Positions 34,591 to 43,900 are shown, counted from the first letter of the stretch. The stretch is 59,726 bases of DNA from ZC4RG35 sp040878345 (GCA_040878345.1 JBBDML010000031.1:1-59726), one strand, 5' to 3'. Translations and numbers: made by a program. The notes: generated from the sequence alone by a model not told the origin.

Positions 34591-35590
34591 GCGCTCTCGC
34601 AACATCATCATCGTCGTGGTGATGGCGGCGATGGCAACAGTTCTCGCAGGCCTGGTCTTCGCCACCCCCACCCCTGAGGACAGGGTGGCCCACCTGGGCG
34701 CCTCGATCAGATGCCCGGTGTGTCAGGGTGAGTCGATAGCCGACTCCCCGGCCGCCATGGCCCGGGACATGATGTCTCTGATCGAAGAGAGGGTGACGGC
34801 GGGAGCCACCGACGCCGAGATCATCGACGAGTTGCTCTCCTCCTACAGTGGCGCAGTCCTCCTCGACCCACCGATGGCCGGGCCCACCGTCGTGCTCTGG
34901 GCAGCGCCCCTCGTTGCCCTCTTGGCCGGCTTGGGGGTGATCTACTGGTGGCGCCGCCGACCGGAGACCGCTGACGAGGTCGCGGTGGAGGTAATCCCGA
35001 CACTCCGGGGCCGTCGGGCGATTGGCGCCGTGGTCTTGGTAGTCACAATTGCTGGAGTCGTGGTCGCTGCCGCTTCGCTCCTTCAAGGACGAGACGGGGG
35101 GAGTGGCGGGGTGGCAGCCATGGATGTCGAGGACCTAGATCAGGTCTCCAACGAAACCATGGAAGCGGTGATCGCGGCCAACACCACCGATCCGCTGATC
35201 AACGGGATGCGGCTCGCCCTCGCCGAGCGCTACTTCGAGGCGGGCGACTACCGGGCTGCCTTCCCTCACTATCTGTCGGTGGCCGAGTCACCTGGGGCAA
35301 GTGAAGTGGAGGTGGTGGCGGCGCTGGTCGGACTTGGCTGGATGGCGTGGGACGGCAACGGCGAGGCCACGACTGCCATCGGCCTCTTCGATCAGGCTCT
35401 GGCCATCGACGCCGACTCGGTGACGGCTCGATACCTGAAGGGACGGGTGCTGTGGTGCGGGGCCGACTCACCCGAGTCGGCTGCAGATCTCTTGACCGAC
35501 GTGCTCGCCGGTGATGGGCTCACTCCTGAGTCGCGGGCGCTGATCCAACAGGACCTCGAGGCCCTGCAAAACGGGGAGAGCTGCGGGTGA
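34583..35590 (+). CDS. CcmH/CcmI fusion (thiol oxidoreductase plus TPR-type chaperone)
   Basis: The 335-residue protein has a membrane anchor, the CcmH thiol pair Cys44/Cys47 in IRCPVCQGESIADS, a second membrane helix after a short domain (about 105-125), another helix at about 148-168 and a C-terminal helical region with TPR character (about 205-325). It presents apocytochrome to the haem lyase. The combination resembles a fused CcmH-CcmI. It overlaps ccmF and the next gene. Confidence 0.88.
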   Translation: MSERSRNIIIVVVMAAMATVLAGLVFATPTPEDRVAHLGASIRCPVCQGESIADSPAAMARDMMSLIEERVTAGATDAEIIDELLSSYSGAVLLDPPMAGPTVVLWAAPLVALLAGLGVIYWWRRRPETADEVAVEVIPTLRGRRAIGAVVLVVTIAGVVVAAASLLQGRDGGSGGVAAMDVEDLDQVSNETMEAVIAANTTDPLINGMRLALAERYFEAGDYRAAFPHYLSVAESPGASEVEVVAALVGLGWMAWDGNGEATTAIGLFDQALAIDADSVTARYLKGRVLWCGADSPESAADLLTDVLAGDGLTPESRALIQQDLEALQNGESCG

Positions 35591-36180
35591 GGGGACGAAG
35601 GCTTCGTTGGTTCGGCTACGCGGTTGCCCTCGGCACGGTGGTCCTGGCCGTCGTCCTGGCTTCACGGTTCGGCACCGACCCCGGTCTGGTCGAATCCCCG
35701 CTGATCGGCGAGACCGCCCCCGCTTTCTCATTGGAGACACTCGAAGGGACCGGATCAGTGGCTCTCGACGATCTGAAGGGACAGATCGTGGTGATCAACT
35801 TCTTCGCCTCGTGGTGTCTTCAGTGCCGGCTGGAGCACGACGACCTGCTGGCGACAATGAGAGCGTTCGAGGACCGAGGCGTCAGCTTCGTCCAGATCGC
35901 CTACCAAGAGGACCCTGCCACCTCCCTCGCCTATCTCGAGGAGGCCGGGCGGTCGGAGCCCACCCACTATCTGAAGGACCCGGGAAGCAGGACCGCCATC
36001 GCCTACGGCGTGTTTGGGATTCCCGAGACCTTCTTCATCGATCCCGAGGGGGTGGTGGTGGCCAAGATCATCGGTGAGACAAACGCACTCACCCTCGGAG
36101 CCACAATCGACGCCATCATGCGGGGGGAGCGGCCCGGGCAAAGCGTGACCGGCGACACCCGGCAGCGGCCCGACTCCTGA
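35587..36180 (+). CDS. CcmG-type thioredoxin-fold protein
   Basis: The 197-residue membrane-anchored thioredoxin has FFASWCLQCRLEH, with the redox pair Cys77/Cys80. The cis-proline region is GIPETFFID, as in CcmG/DsbE/TlpA. It reduces apocytochrome thiols before haem attachment. GTG start overlaps the ccmH/I stop. Last gene of the ccm operon. Confidence 0.9.
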   Translation: MRGRRLRWFGYAVALGTVVLAVVLASRFGTDPGLVESPLIGETAPAFSLETLEGTGSVALDDLKGQIVVINFFASWCLQCRLEHDDLLATMRAFEDRGVSFVQIAYQEDPATSLAYLEEAGRSEPTHYLKDPGSRTAIAYGVFGIPETFFIDPEGVVVAKIIGETNALTLGATIDAIMRGERPGQSVTGDTRQRPDS

Positions 36181-37572
36181 TCAAGGCGACACGACCTCCA
36201 CAGAGACCTCCGGAAAGCTCACGTTCTCCAGGGTGGCCGGCCCGGTGCCGAGCAGGAACACGTCGAAGAAGCCGACCAGATAGTTGTCGACGATTGGGAT
36301 CACCCTCCCTGCCGGGATCGGGCCCTTGAGCCCGAGCTGAGCCGCGATCGGTGACAGAAGGGGCAGCGAGACGAAATCGTTGCTGGAGGCACCCACGACA
36401 TCGACCCAATAGGTGACGGCGGAGGCCCTGCCCACCAGACCTCGGAGGATGGCGTCGTTCTGGGTGTCCCGAGCCTCATCCGATCGCATGAACAGGGCGG
36501 GCCGGGTGGGGGTTTCCCTTATGACCTGATTGGGCAAGGGCTCCACCCAGGGGTCGAGGCCGAGAACTGCGTCGCATCTCTCGTCCTGGAGGCACACCAC
36601 GATCGCCGCCCCCCCGCCGGCGGCGTGGCCGAAGACTCCGACTCGCTCCAGGTCGACGCTCCCGGCAAGAAAGGCGAGGGGTCCACTCGCACCGAGGTCG
36701 AGAGAGTCGAGCACGCTGACGATGTCGTCGGCAAACGTGGTGATGAGCGCATCGGCGGCGCTCAGATGAGCCTCAGGTCCGACATCCTCGACTGCGGGCA
36801 GGGCGGCAGGATCGTATTCCACCACCCGGTCGCCGATCAGGGTCACCACCGCCCCATAGGCGTGGTCGATGGCAATGACCACATAGCCGTTCGAGGCCAG
36901 CGCCTCCATCTGGTTCACCGCGGCGGTTCGGAACCCGGTCCAATCGTGGCTGTACACCACCACCGGGAACGTCCCGGGCGCCACCGGCGCCGAGATCACG
37001 GCATGGCCCAGGGTGTATCCGGTGTGGTCGAGGAACCAGGAGGGGAATCCGAGGAGCTCGGAGACCGCCGGCGCCACCACCTCCCAATCGGCGCTCCAGG
37101 GCATCGGGTCAGGCTCATCGACCGGCTGCGCCGGGTACCAGACCTGGACTGTGAAGGTCCGAGGGCCGCCCGGGGAGGGACCATAGATCTCTTCCCGCTC
37201 TCCGTCCGTGACCTCGACCGTGATCGAGCCGATCGGCGAGCCACCCGAGGGCTGAGGCAGGGTGGGAACCGGGAAGACCACGGCCAGAGCCGCGGCCAAT
37301 GCGATTCCCGTGAGGCCGAAGACACCCCGGGACACCCGGTTGGACCATCGCAGCTTCCGATCGATGAACAGGATGTCCCCGATGGCGAGACCGAGGGCCA
37401 CCCCATAGATCGGCAGGAGCTGCCATCGGAAGCCTTCGAACTGGAGCTGGACGATGAAGCAGAAGGTGAGCACCCCGGCCACGATCCCCCGACGCGGTCT
37501 GACCCCGAACACCACCGGCCAGGCGACGGCGAACACGGAAGCGAAGGTGAGGACGAGCTCGAATCGTCTCAA
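36181..37572 (-). CDS. Alpha/beta hydrolase of PAF-acetylhydrolase type with lost catalytic residues
   Basis: The 463-residue protein has four or five N-terminal membrane helices (about 8-100) and a C-terminal alpha/beta hydrolase domain. The nucleophile elbow that would be GHSXGG reads GHAAGG (315-320), with Ala317 instead of Ser. The catalytic histidine in the family pattern GAXHXDFSDLPLLSP is also replaced (GASSNDFVSLPLLSP, 394-408). The acid loop GLDPWVEP is kept. No frameshift is apparent. It is probably a non-catalytic, ligand-binding or structural protein. TTG start at 37572; convergent with ccmG without spacing. Confidence 0.85.
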   Translation of the reverse strand: MRRFELVLTFASVFAVAWPVVFGVRPRRGIVAGVLTFCFIVQLQFEGFRWQLLPIYGVALGLAIGDILFIDRKLRWSNRVSRGVFGLTGIALAAALAVVFPVPTLPQPSGGSPIGSITVEVTDGEREEIYGPSPGGPRTFTVQVWYPAQPVDEPDPMPWSADWEVVAPAVSELLGFPSWFLDHTGYTLGHAVISAPVAPGTFPVVVYSHDWTGFRTAAVNQMEALASNGYVVIAIDHAYGAVVTLIGDRVVEYDPAALPAVEDVGPEAHLSAADALITTFADDIVSVLDSLDLGASGPLAFLAGSVDLERVGVFGHAAGGGAAIVVCLQDERCDAVLGLDPWVEPLPNQVIRETPTRPALFMRSDEARDTQNDAILRGLVGRASAVTYWVDVVGASSNDFVSLPLLSPIAAQLGLKGPIPAGRVIPIVDNYLVGFFDVFLLGTGPATLENVSFPEVSVEVVSP

Positions 37573-37609
37573 GTGGGCGAGAGGTTACGGCCGAAGCCCG
37601 CCTACCTGC

Positions 37610-37990
37610 TCAGTACCCGACCGGGCCCCACTGGTCGGGGATCCTGGTTCCCTGGTGGAACACCAGCTGCCAATCTCCGTCGGTCCTCACCCAAACCGAG
37701 CTCCGACGCGCTTCGATCCCGGATTGACCCACACTCCGATAGGTGACCAGGGCAGTCTCCTCTGCCAGTTCGCGAACTGAGAAGTCCCGAATCACCACCC
37801 CGGCGTGCACCTCTCCGGAGAGCATCTCGATCAACACCCCCCTCTCGTATATCCGACCCGAGCTGCCGAACTCGATGAAGGCGCCCCGTAGGAGGTTCCC
37901 CACCCGGACAGGGTCGGCCCGGACTGCCGGATCGAGCAACTCCATCTCCCGGCCGTGCAACTCCTGTCGCCAGACGTCGACCCTTGTCAT
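37610..37990 (-). CDS. DUF4440 / NTF2-like domain protein
   Basis: A 126-residue protein of the SnoaL/NTF2 fold: helices at the N-terminus, then the beta sheet ending SSVWVRTDGDWQLVFHQGTRIP, the DUF4440 hallmark. Function unknown; the family includes polyketide cyclases and small detoxifying or binding proteins. It overlaps the preceding thioredoxin gene by 4 bp (ATGA). Confidence 0.85.
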   Translation of the reverse strand: MTRVDVWRQELHGREMELLDPAVRADPVRVGNLLRGAFIEFGSSGRIYERGVLIEMLSGEVHAGVVIRDFSVRELAEETALVTYRSVGQSGIEARRSSVWVRTDGDWQLVFHQGTRIPDQWGPVGY

Positions 37991-38583
37991 CTAGAAAGGG
38001 CTATCAGGTCGTCCAGGGCCTGGCGGATCTCGGCTTCGGATCGGACCCCTGCCCAGGCCTCGACAACCGTCTGATCCGACGCGATGAGCACGGTCACCGG
38101 CTGATAGGGCACCCCGTAGAGCTCGAAGATCACCTCGTCGGGGTCGAGACCCCATCTGATCACCCCCGAGGGGAGCAACTCCTCCGCCGCCCGGATGGTG
38201 GCTTCCAGACCCGACTTCCACACCGGGCCGACGAACTCGACCCGGCCGGCGTAGTCGGCGGCCACTCTGTCGACGATCGGCAGCTCGAGGCGGCACACCG
38301 GGCACCACTCTGCCCAGAACACCAGATACACCGGCCCGGTGGCCTCCGAGAGGGTGAATGTCTCACCGTCGTCGAGCACCAGGCTGAAGTCGGGGGCGAG
38401 ACTCCGAGCGACGGTGGTCGTACTCGGCCTGTCACTCCCGGCGCCGGGCTGGGGAGTGGTGGTCGATGCCAGGCTGGTGGTGGGGGCGACGGCGGTGGTG
38501 CCGGGGCCCACCGTGACCGTGGTCCCGGAGGACGCACCGGCACAGGCCGTGATTGCCAGCGTGAGGGCCAGCATCCATCGCAT
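37987..38583 (-). CDS. Thioredoxin-fold lipoprotein (TlpA-like)
   Basis: A 198-residue secreted lipoprotein: signal with lipobox ITAC (Cys14), a Thr/Pro-rich linker (about 20-60) and a thioredoxin domain with FWAEWCPVCRLE (Cys94/Cys97) and GVPYQPVTVL at the cis-proline. It probably reduces or oxidises thiols outside the cell. A role for the nearby ccm system is possible but it is on the other strand. ATG 38583 gives the proper signal peptide. Confidence 0.88.
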   Translation of the reverse strand: MRWMLALTLAITACAGASSGTTVTVGPGTTAVAPTTSLASTTTPQPGAGSDRPSTTTVARSLAPDFSLVLDDGETFTLSEATGPVYLVFWAEWCPVCRLELPIVDRVAADYAGRVEFVGPVWKSGLEATIRAAEELLPSGVIRWGLDPDEVIFELYGVPYQPVTVLIASDQTVVEAWAGVRSEAEIRQALDDLIALSR

Positions 38584-38664
38584 CGCAGCCACGGTAGGTG
38601 GCAGGGGCGACAATCAGGGGAAAACCGGATGCCAGCCCCTTCACGTCATGTTTATTCTTCTGAC

Positions 38665-39810
38665 GTGCGGGTGTTTCACATCTCCGACTGCTATGCGCCG
38701 CGGGTTGGCGGCGTCGAGTCCCAGATCCGCGACCTGGCACATGCCCAGGTGGCTGTCGGCCATGAGGTTCATGTCCTGACCGTGGAGCCGGATCCGGCCG
38801 CCGGGGAGAGCAAGTCGGTGCTGGAGGATGACGGTCTCATGGTTCATCGCATGGGCGCCCATCTCCCCTTCAACGCCCCCTTCAACCCGCCTGCTGCTCG
38901 TCGCACTCACCGGATGGTCCGTGAGCTCGTTCCTGACGTGATACATGTTCACGCCGGGACCTTCAGCCCCTTCTCATACGGGGTCGCCAGAGTCGCCCTC
39001 GCCGAAGGCGTCCCTCTGGCAACCACCTGGCACAGCATGCTGGATCACGCCTGGCCGGTCCTCCGACCTTGGACCCTCGCCACCGGCTGGCCCAAGACCC
39101 CGATTGCCTGGTCGGCGGTGAGCAGGGTGGCGGCGGACCAGGTGGCCAGGGTGTTCGGCGCCGAGGTGGGAATCCTCCACAACGGGATCGACGTGGCCGC
39201 CTGGCAGCCCGATGGGGCGGACACCACAACCACGGCATCGCCCCTCCGTTGTGTGGCGACCATGCGTTTGGTGCCCAGCAAGAGGACCCTCGACCTCATC
39301 GACATCTTCGCCGAGGCGCTCTCCGATCTCCCCCAAGGAGCCATGACTCTCGACCTGTTTGGGAGCGGCCCGGAGCGGTGGCGGATCGAGCGACGGATCG
39401 CCCGCCACGGCCTCGGTTCTGTGGTGACGCTCCATGGACGCGCCCTGCGCCAGGAACTGGCGGACATCTATCGATCGGCGCATCTCTTCTGCGCCCCGGC
39501 GACCCGGGAGGCGTTCGGGATCGCGGTGCTCGAGGCCAGAACCGCGGGGCTGGTGGTGTTGGGGCGGCGTGGGACCGGGATCTCGGAGTTCATCGATTCC
39601 GGTCGAGACGGGCTCCTGGTCGACAGTGACCGCGAGTTCGCCCGCGAGCTGACCCGGATGGCGACGGACAGCGACGCCTTCCAGGCCCTGCGCGGCGAGG
39701 CGCGTTCGTCGACACCCCCATTTGGCATCGACCGCGTGGTGGCGGCATCCTTCGAGGAGTACGAGCGGGCCAGGGCATTGCGCATGGGTCACGCCTTCTC
39801 CTCGCGCTGA
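38665..39810 (+). CDS. Family 4 glycosyltransferase
   Basis: The 381-residue GT-B enzyme begins VRVFHISDCYAPRVGGVESQ, the glycine-rich acceptor-site motif of GT4 enzymes. The nucleotide-sugar site at the C-terminal half contains EAFGIAVLEARTAG. GTG 38665 is chosen for the correct N-terminus; the upstream 227 codons of the frame are a shadow. Its acceptor is not evident; no other polysaccharide gene is adjacent. Confidence 0.92.
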   Translation: MRVFHISDCYAPRVGGVESQIRDLAHAQVAVGHEVHVLTVEPDPAAGESKSVLEDDGLMVHRMGAHLPFNAPFNPPAARRTHRMVRELVPDVIHVHAGTFSPFSYGVARVALAEGVPLATTWHSMLDHAWPVLRPWTLATGWPKTPIAWSAVSRVAADQVARVFGAEVGILHNGIDVAAWQPDGADTTTTASPLRCVATMRLVPSKRTLDLIDIFAEALSDLPQGAMTLDLFGSGPERWRIERRIARHGLGSVVTLHGRALRQELADIYRSAHLFCAPATREAFGIAVLEARTAGLVVLGRRGTGISEFIDSGRDGLLVDSDREFARELTRMATDSDAFQALRGEARSSTPPFGIDRVVAASFEEYERARALRMGHAFSSR

Positions 39811-39862
39811 CCCTCCTCCGCTCGCCCGAGATCGGCCGTCCAGCCGGTACAATCCGCTCCCC

Positions 39863-40324
39863 GTGTCGAATTCGACTCTCTATTTCGCCTACGACGCCTC
39901 CCTCGACCCCGAGTGGATGTCCGCCGTATCGCCTGGCGCTCGATTCCTGTTCACCGCCCACTACCCCGAGACCCGGCTCGATTTCGTCCAGTCGGGCCTG
40001 GGTGAGCCACGGCCCACCCTCACTCGAGACCCGGCGCACACGGTCTGGGGCGGGGTATTCGAGATCCCGGCGGCCGAGGTCGCTGCCCTCATCAAGGCCA
40101 CCCTCGAAGAGGGCCGGGTGCCGGGGTTCGATCACAAGGCGGTCGATCGTGAGGGCAACAAGTACGATTGCCTCACCTTCGTCTCCAACAACTCTCCCAA
40201 TGGGGGCCATCGCCCCACACCTGACTACCTGGAGGCGATGATCCGCGGCGCGCGGCACTGGAGCCTTCCCGCCGGTTGGGTCATGGGTCTCGAAGAGCTC
40301 GCCGAAGACCCACTTCTCACGTGA
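39863..40324 (+). CDS. Gamma-glutamylcyclotransferase-like protein
   Basis: The 153-residue protein begins STLYFAYDASLD, which aligns with the YFAYGSNM loop of GGCT-fold enzymes but with YDAS replacing YGSN. VWGGVFEIPAAEV and a later acidic region fit the fold. The substrate loop change suggests another small-molecule substrate. GTG start at 39863. Confidence 0.75.
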   Translation: MSNSTLYFAYDASLDPEWMSAVSPGARFLFTAHYPETRLDFVQSGLGEPRPTLTRDPAHTVWGGVFEIPAAEVAALIKATLEEGRVPGFDHKAVDREGNKYDCLTFVSNNSPNGGHRPTPDYLEAMIRGARHWSLPAGWVMGLEELAEDPLLT

Positions 40325-40369
40325 TCGGGGGCCCGGTGACCGGGGCCCCCGATGCGTGTCCGGTTTGGC

Positions 40370-41020
40370 TCAGTCCGAAGACGTGACCGGGAACAGCCGG
40401 TACAAGGCGAATGCGATCACCGCCCCGATCATCGGTGCATAGAGATACACCCAAAGCGGGTCGAAACTCGCTGCCACCGCCGCCGGGCCGAACGACCTGG
40501 CCGGGTTGACCGAGGCACCCGAGAACGGGATGCCCGCCAGATGGACCGCTACCAGTGTCAGCGCAATTGCTGCCGGGGCGTGATTGCTCCCCCGCTTGGT
40601 GACCGAGAGAATGGTCCAGACGAAAATCGCAGTGAGCATCACCTCGACCAGGATGGCCGTGCCCAGATCGTCATAGCCGGTGGCGGTCAAGCTCACCGCG
40701 TCCCGGCTTCCTGCTGCGGCCCAGATCATGAGGGAGGCGACGCCGGCACCGGCGAATTGCCCCACCCAATACCCGATGGCGTCGCTCAATCCGATCCTCT
40801 TGTCGAGGAGCATGCCGAACGTCACCGCCGGGTTGAAGTGGCCTCCGGACACATGACCCACCGCCCACATGCCGGCGAGCAGGGCAAGACCGAATGACAG
40901 GGCGATAGCGACTATCTCGGCCGACCCGCTCGCCCCGCCGGCCGCCAGGATCCCCAGCGATCCCACCCCGACCAGGATGAATGTCCCCAGCAGCTCTGCC
41001 AGGTATTTGTTGATGACCAC
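40370..41020 (-). CDS. Aquaporin / MIP-family channel
   Basis: The 216-residue channel has six helices and both half-helix motifs, GGHFNPAVT (about 60-68) and SGASVNPARS (about 166-175). The second motif SVNPARSFGP favours a water-type channel over glycerol facilitators, which have an Asp after NPAR. It is encoded alone. Confidence 0.93.
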   Translation of the reverse strand: MVINKYLAELLGTFILVGVGSLGILAAGGASGSAEIVAIALSFGLALLAGMWAVGHVSGGHFNPAVTFGMLLDKRIGLSDAIGYWVGQFAGAGVASLMIWAAAGSRDAVSLTATGYDDLGTAILVEVMLTAIFVWTILSVTKRGSNHAPAAIALTLVAVHLAGIPFSGASVNPARSFGPAAVAASFDPLWVYLYAPMIGAVIAFALYRLFPVTSSD

Positions 41021-41115
41021 GATTCTCCTCCTCTAGTGAGCCGTTCTTATTACGACCTCGACAGGCGTCCAAAGGTTGCCTACCTGTAAAGGCTATTTCC
41101 GGTCTGGCCCAAGCC

Positions 41116-41526
41116 GTGGATTTCGCCTGGCGCTGCCATCATCAGACGATGCTGGCTGCGCTGAACCTCGGAGCGTTGATGCTCGGCGTGGCCGCCGGCG
41201 GGTTGACTGCCTCACTCCTCGCCCTGGTCCTCGCCGGCGGGCTCAGCCTCACCGGGGCGGAGTGGGGGGCCGATGTCGGCCTGGTGATCGGGATTCTGAC
41301 CGGTCTGGCGGTCGGTGGCTGGGCCGCAGGATCCAGGGCGATTCACTCTCCCCGGTTCCACGGGCAGGTGACGGGGCTGTTGCTCGCCTTCGTGATGATG
41401 GTCATCGCACGACTCGGGGGAAGTGCGGCCGGGACCTGGACCATCCTCTGGCTGGCCCTCGTCTCGGTGGCGACATCGGGTCTGACCGGTTGGCTCGCAG
41501 GCAGAAGGAAGGCCGGGAAGCGGTAG
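41116..41526 (+). CDS. Small multi-pass membrane protein
   Basis: Up to 136 residues with four predicted helices alternating with glycine-rich segments; the pattern resembles TIGR04086/YrzE-like proteins of unknown function. GTG 41116 or ATG 41149 could be the start. It lies 10 bp upstream of the RNase P RNA gene. Confidence 0.65.
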   Translation: MDFAWRCHHQTMLAALNLGALMLGVAAGGLTASLLALVLAGGLSLTGAEWGADVGLVIGILTGLAVGGWAAGSRAIHSPRFHGQVTGLLLAFVMMVIARLGGSAAGTWTILWLALVSVATSGLTGWLAGRRKAGKR

Positions 41527-41536
41527 AATAGGCGTT

Positions 41537-41879
<343 letters not shown>

Positions 41880-41887
41880 ATTCGTGG

Positions 41888-41916
41888 GCGGTCGGTCAAT
41901 TCAAATGACCGACCGC
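41888..41916 (+). terminator. Perfect hairpin just after rnpB
   Basis: GCGGTCGGTCA (41888-41898) and its exact reverse complement (41906-41916) are separated by ATTCAAA. It lies 8 bp after the P1 helix of RNase P RNA and could define the 3' end. No T-run follows. Confidence 0.7.
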
Positions 41917-41919
41917 CTG

Positions 41920-41940
41920 TACTTGGTACCTGGTACTTGG
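41920..41940 (+). repeat. Heptanucleotide TACYTGG tandem repeat, site 4
   Basis: Three exact 7-bp units, TACTTGG, TACCTGG and TACTTGG, between the rnpB hairpin and the SRAP gene. Confidence 0.8.
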
Positions 41941-41967
41941 TTCGCCGGAGGCTATAGCCTTCGGCCG

Positions 41968-42651
41968 GTGTGTGGACGGTTCTCGATCACCGGCGACCTC
42001 GACTTCTATGCGGAGTACTTCGCCGTCGACGAGGTGGTGACAGACGCCCTGGAGAAAAGCTGGAACGTGGCCCCGACCGACCCGATCTATGTCATCGCAG
42101 AACGTGAAGGGCACCGGAGGCTCGGCTCGATGCGCTGGGGGCTGGTCCCCTATTGGGCCAAGGACACCAAGACCATGCACATCAACGCTCGGGCCGAGTC
42201 GGTGGCCACCAACAACACTTTTCGCGAGTCGTTCGCCAAGCGTCGCTGCCTGATCCCCGCCGACGGCTTCTATGAGTGGGAGCCGCCCCAGCGAGGGAGG
42301 ACACCACATTGGGTGTACCGGGCCGACGGGCACCCCATGGTGTTCGCCGGCATCTGGGCCACCCGGCACGACCCGGGTACCGACGACTGGGTGCGTACCT
42401 GCTCGATAATCACCACCTCCTCCAGGGGTGTGATCGCCCCTATCCACGGCCGGATGCCGGTCACCCTTACCCCCGAGGCATGGCACGACTGGCTCGACCG
42501 CGACATGACGGACCCCGAAACGGCGCTGGCCCTGCTGAGGGAGATCGATCCCGAGACCGTGATGGAGCACATCGTCTCCAAAGAGGTCAACTCGGTCAAG
42601 AACAACGGCCCCCGGCTCCGGGACCGAGCCGACCCCGGAACCCTGTTCTAG
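41968..42651 (+). CDS. SRAP-domain abasic-site protein (YedK/HMCES family)
   Basis: The 227-residue protein starts at GTG 41968 so that Cys is residue 2 (CGRFSI), the nucleophile that crosslinks abasic sites in single-stranded DNA. Other catalytic elements are present: the NARAES motif, Glu in FYEWEPP and His in PIHGRMPV. It protects stalled forks from nuclease attack. The stop codon lies inside the first bases of the palindromic element at 42648. Confidence 0.95.
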   Translation: MCGRFSITGDLDFYAEYFAVDEVVTDALEKSWNVAPTDPIYVIAEREGHRRLGSMRWGLVPYWAKDTKTMHINARAESVATNNTFRESFAKRRCLIPADGFYEWEPPQRGRTPHWVYRADGHPMVFAGIWATRHDPGTDDWVRTCSIITTSSRGVIAPIHGRMPVTLTPEAWHDWLDRDMTDPETALALLREIDPETVMEHIVSKEVNSVKNNGPRLRDRADPGTLF

Positions 42652-42702
42652 TGGTCTGTCGCTCAATTGATGCGCGTAGCCATTTGGGCGACGGGCCACT
42701 AG
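42648..42702. repeat. Dispersed palindromic element, copy 3
   Basis: This 55-bp copy runs from CTAGTGGTCTGTCGCTCAAT to GGGCGACGGGCCACTAG, and includes the SRAP stop codon. A shortened, fused form of the same element (42699-42725, CTAGTGGTCTGGGCGACAGG then CCACTAG) follows at once and ends at the GTG start of the permease. Confidence 0.88.
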
Positions 42703-42724
42703 TGGTCTGGGCGACAGGCCACTA

Positions 42725-43900
42725 GTGGAGCCGGCCCGTCTCAAACGCGAGTTGGGGATGTGGGGGGCGGTGGTCACGGGGCTGAGCTCGATCATCGGCA
42801 CGGGCGCTTTCGTCTCGATCGGCGTGGCCTCGGAGAACTGGGGCGACCTGGTCTTGATCGCCGTCCCGGGGGCCGCGCTGGTCGCCATTTTCAGCGGGCT
42901 GTCCTCCGCCTTCTTGGCGGGGCGGTTCCCGGTCGCCGGAGGCACCTACGAGTATGCCTACGAGACGCTCAACCCCTGGCTTGGCTTCACCTCCGGCTGG
43001 CTGTTCCTCCTCGCCAAGACGGCGTCGGCGGCGACAGCCGCCCTCGGGGTGACCTTGGGGCTGGGCATCGATGGGTGGGCGGCCCCGATGGGTGTCGCAG
43101 CCGCGGTCACCCTCATGGTCCTGGCCGGGGTGAGGCGGACGGCAATCGCCAACCTGGTGCTGATGGCCGTCTCGGTCACCGGGATCGTATGGTTCCTCTT
43201 CTCCGCCATCGGGGACCGTCTCACTTCCTTTGCCCCGGTCAGCGTCGAGCCGAGAGGCGCCCTCGGGGCGGTGGCATTCCTCTTCGTCGCCTACACCGGG
43301 TACGGCCGACTCGCCACGCTCGGCGAAGAGGTCCGCGACCCGGAGCGGGTGATACCGGCGGCGGTGGTGTCGACCCTGGCGGTGGCGGCGATTCTCTACA
43401 TGGCCATTGCAGTCGGAGGGCGGCTCCTCGGCGGGCCGACCTGGGGCACATCGATAGCCCTGCCCACGGTCGACCAGCCGGTGGTCCGGGTCGCCGCCAT
43501 CTCTGCCATGTTGGGGGTGATGGTCAACTTGGTGCTGGGTCTCTCCCGTGTCTGGCTGGCGATGGGTCGCCGAGGCGATATGCCCCGATCGTTGTCCCGG
43601 CTCGATCGGTCGAGCCAACCAAGGACCGCAATCCTGGTCACGGGCGCCCTGGTGGCCGTCACCACCCTGGTCGGGGATATAGGCCTGGCCTGGAGCTTCT
43701 CGGCGATGACGGTGCTCCTCTATTACGGGGTCACCAATCTCGCCGCCATCCGGATCGCTCCGGGGCGGGTCAGCGCCTGGGTGGGAATGGCTTCCTGTTT
43801 GCTGCTCTCGGTCTTCGTCCCATTCGGTGTGTGGGCCCTGGGGGCCGGCCTCATCGCGGTTGGGCTGCTCTGGAAGGCATGGCCAAGACAGGCGTCCTAG
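42725..43900 (+). CDS. APC-family amino-acid permease
   Basis: The 391-residue transporter has about 11-12 membrane helices and the N-terminal LKRELGMWGAVVTG followed by SSIIGTGAFVSIG, the substrate-binding unwound helix of the APC superfamily. Substrate unknown. GTG 42725 lies at the end of a palindromic element; ATG 42758 is too far in. The end overlaps the next gene's ATG by 22 bp. Confidence 0.88.
   Translation: MEPARLKRELGMWGAVVTGLSSIIGTGAFVSIGVASENWGDLVLIAVPGAALVAIFSGLSSAFLAGRFPVAGGTYEYAYETLNPWLGFTSGWLFLLAKTASAATAALGVTLGLGIDGWAAPMGVAAAVTLMVLAGVRRTAIANLVLMAVSVTGIVWFLFSAIGDRLTSFAPVSVEPRGALGAVAFLFVAYTGYGRLATLGEEVRDPERVIPAAVVSTLAVAAILYMAIAVGGRLLGGPTWGTSIALPTVDQPVVRVAAISAMLGVMVNLVLGLSRVWLAMGRRGDMPRSLSRLDRSSQPRTAILVTGALVAVTTLVGDIGLAWSFSAMTVLLYYGVTNLAAIRIAPGRVSAWVGMASCLLLSVFVPFGVWALGAGLIAVGLLWKAWPRQAS

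Noticed and set aside
42760..43878. N-terminal part of a 948-codon plus-strand frame before the lipoprotein
   Set aside because: This part runs out of frame through the permease and gives a low-complexity Gly/Arg/His-rich translation. Only the section from ATG 43879 is a real protein.
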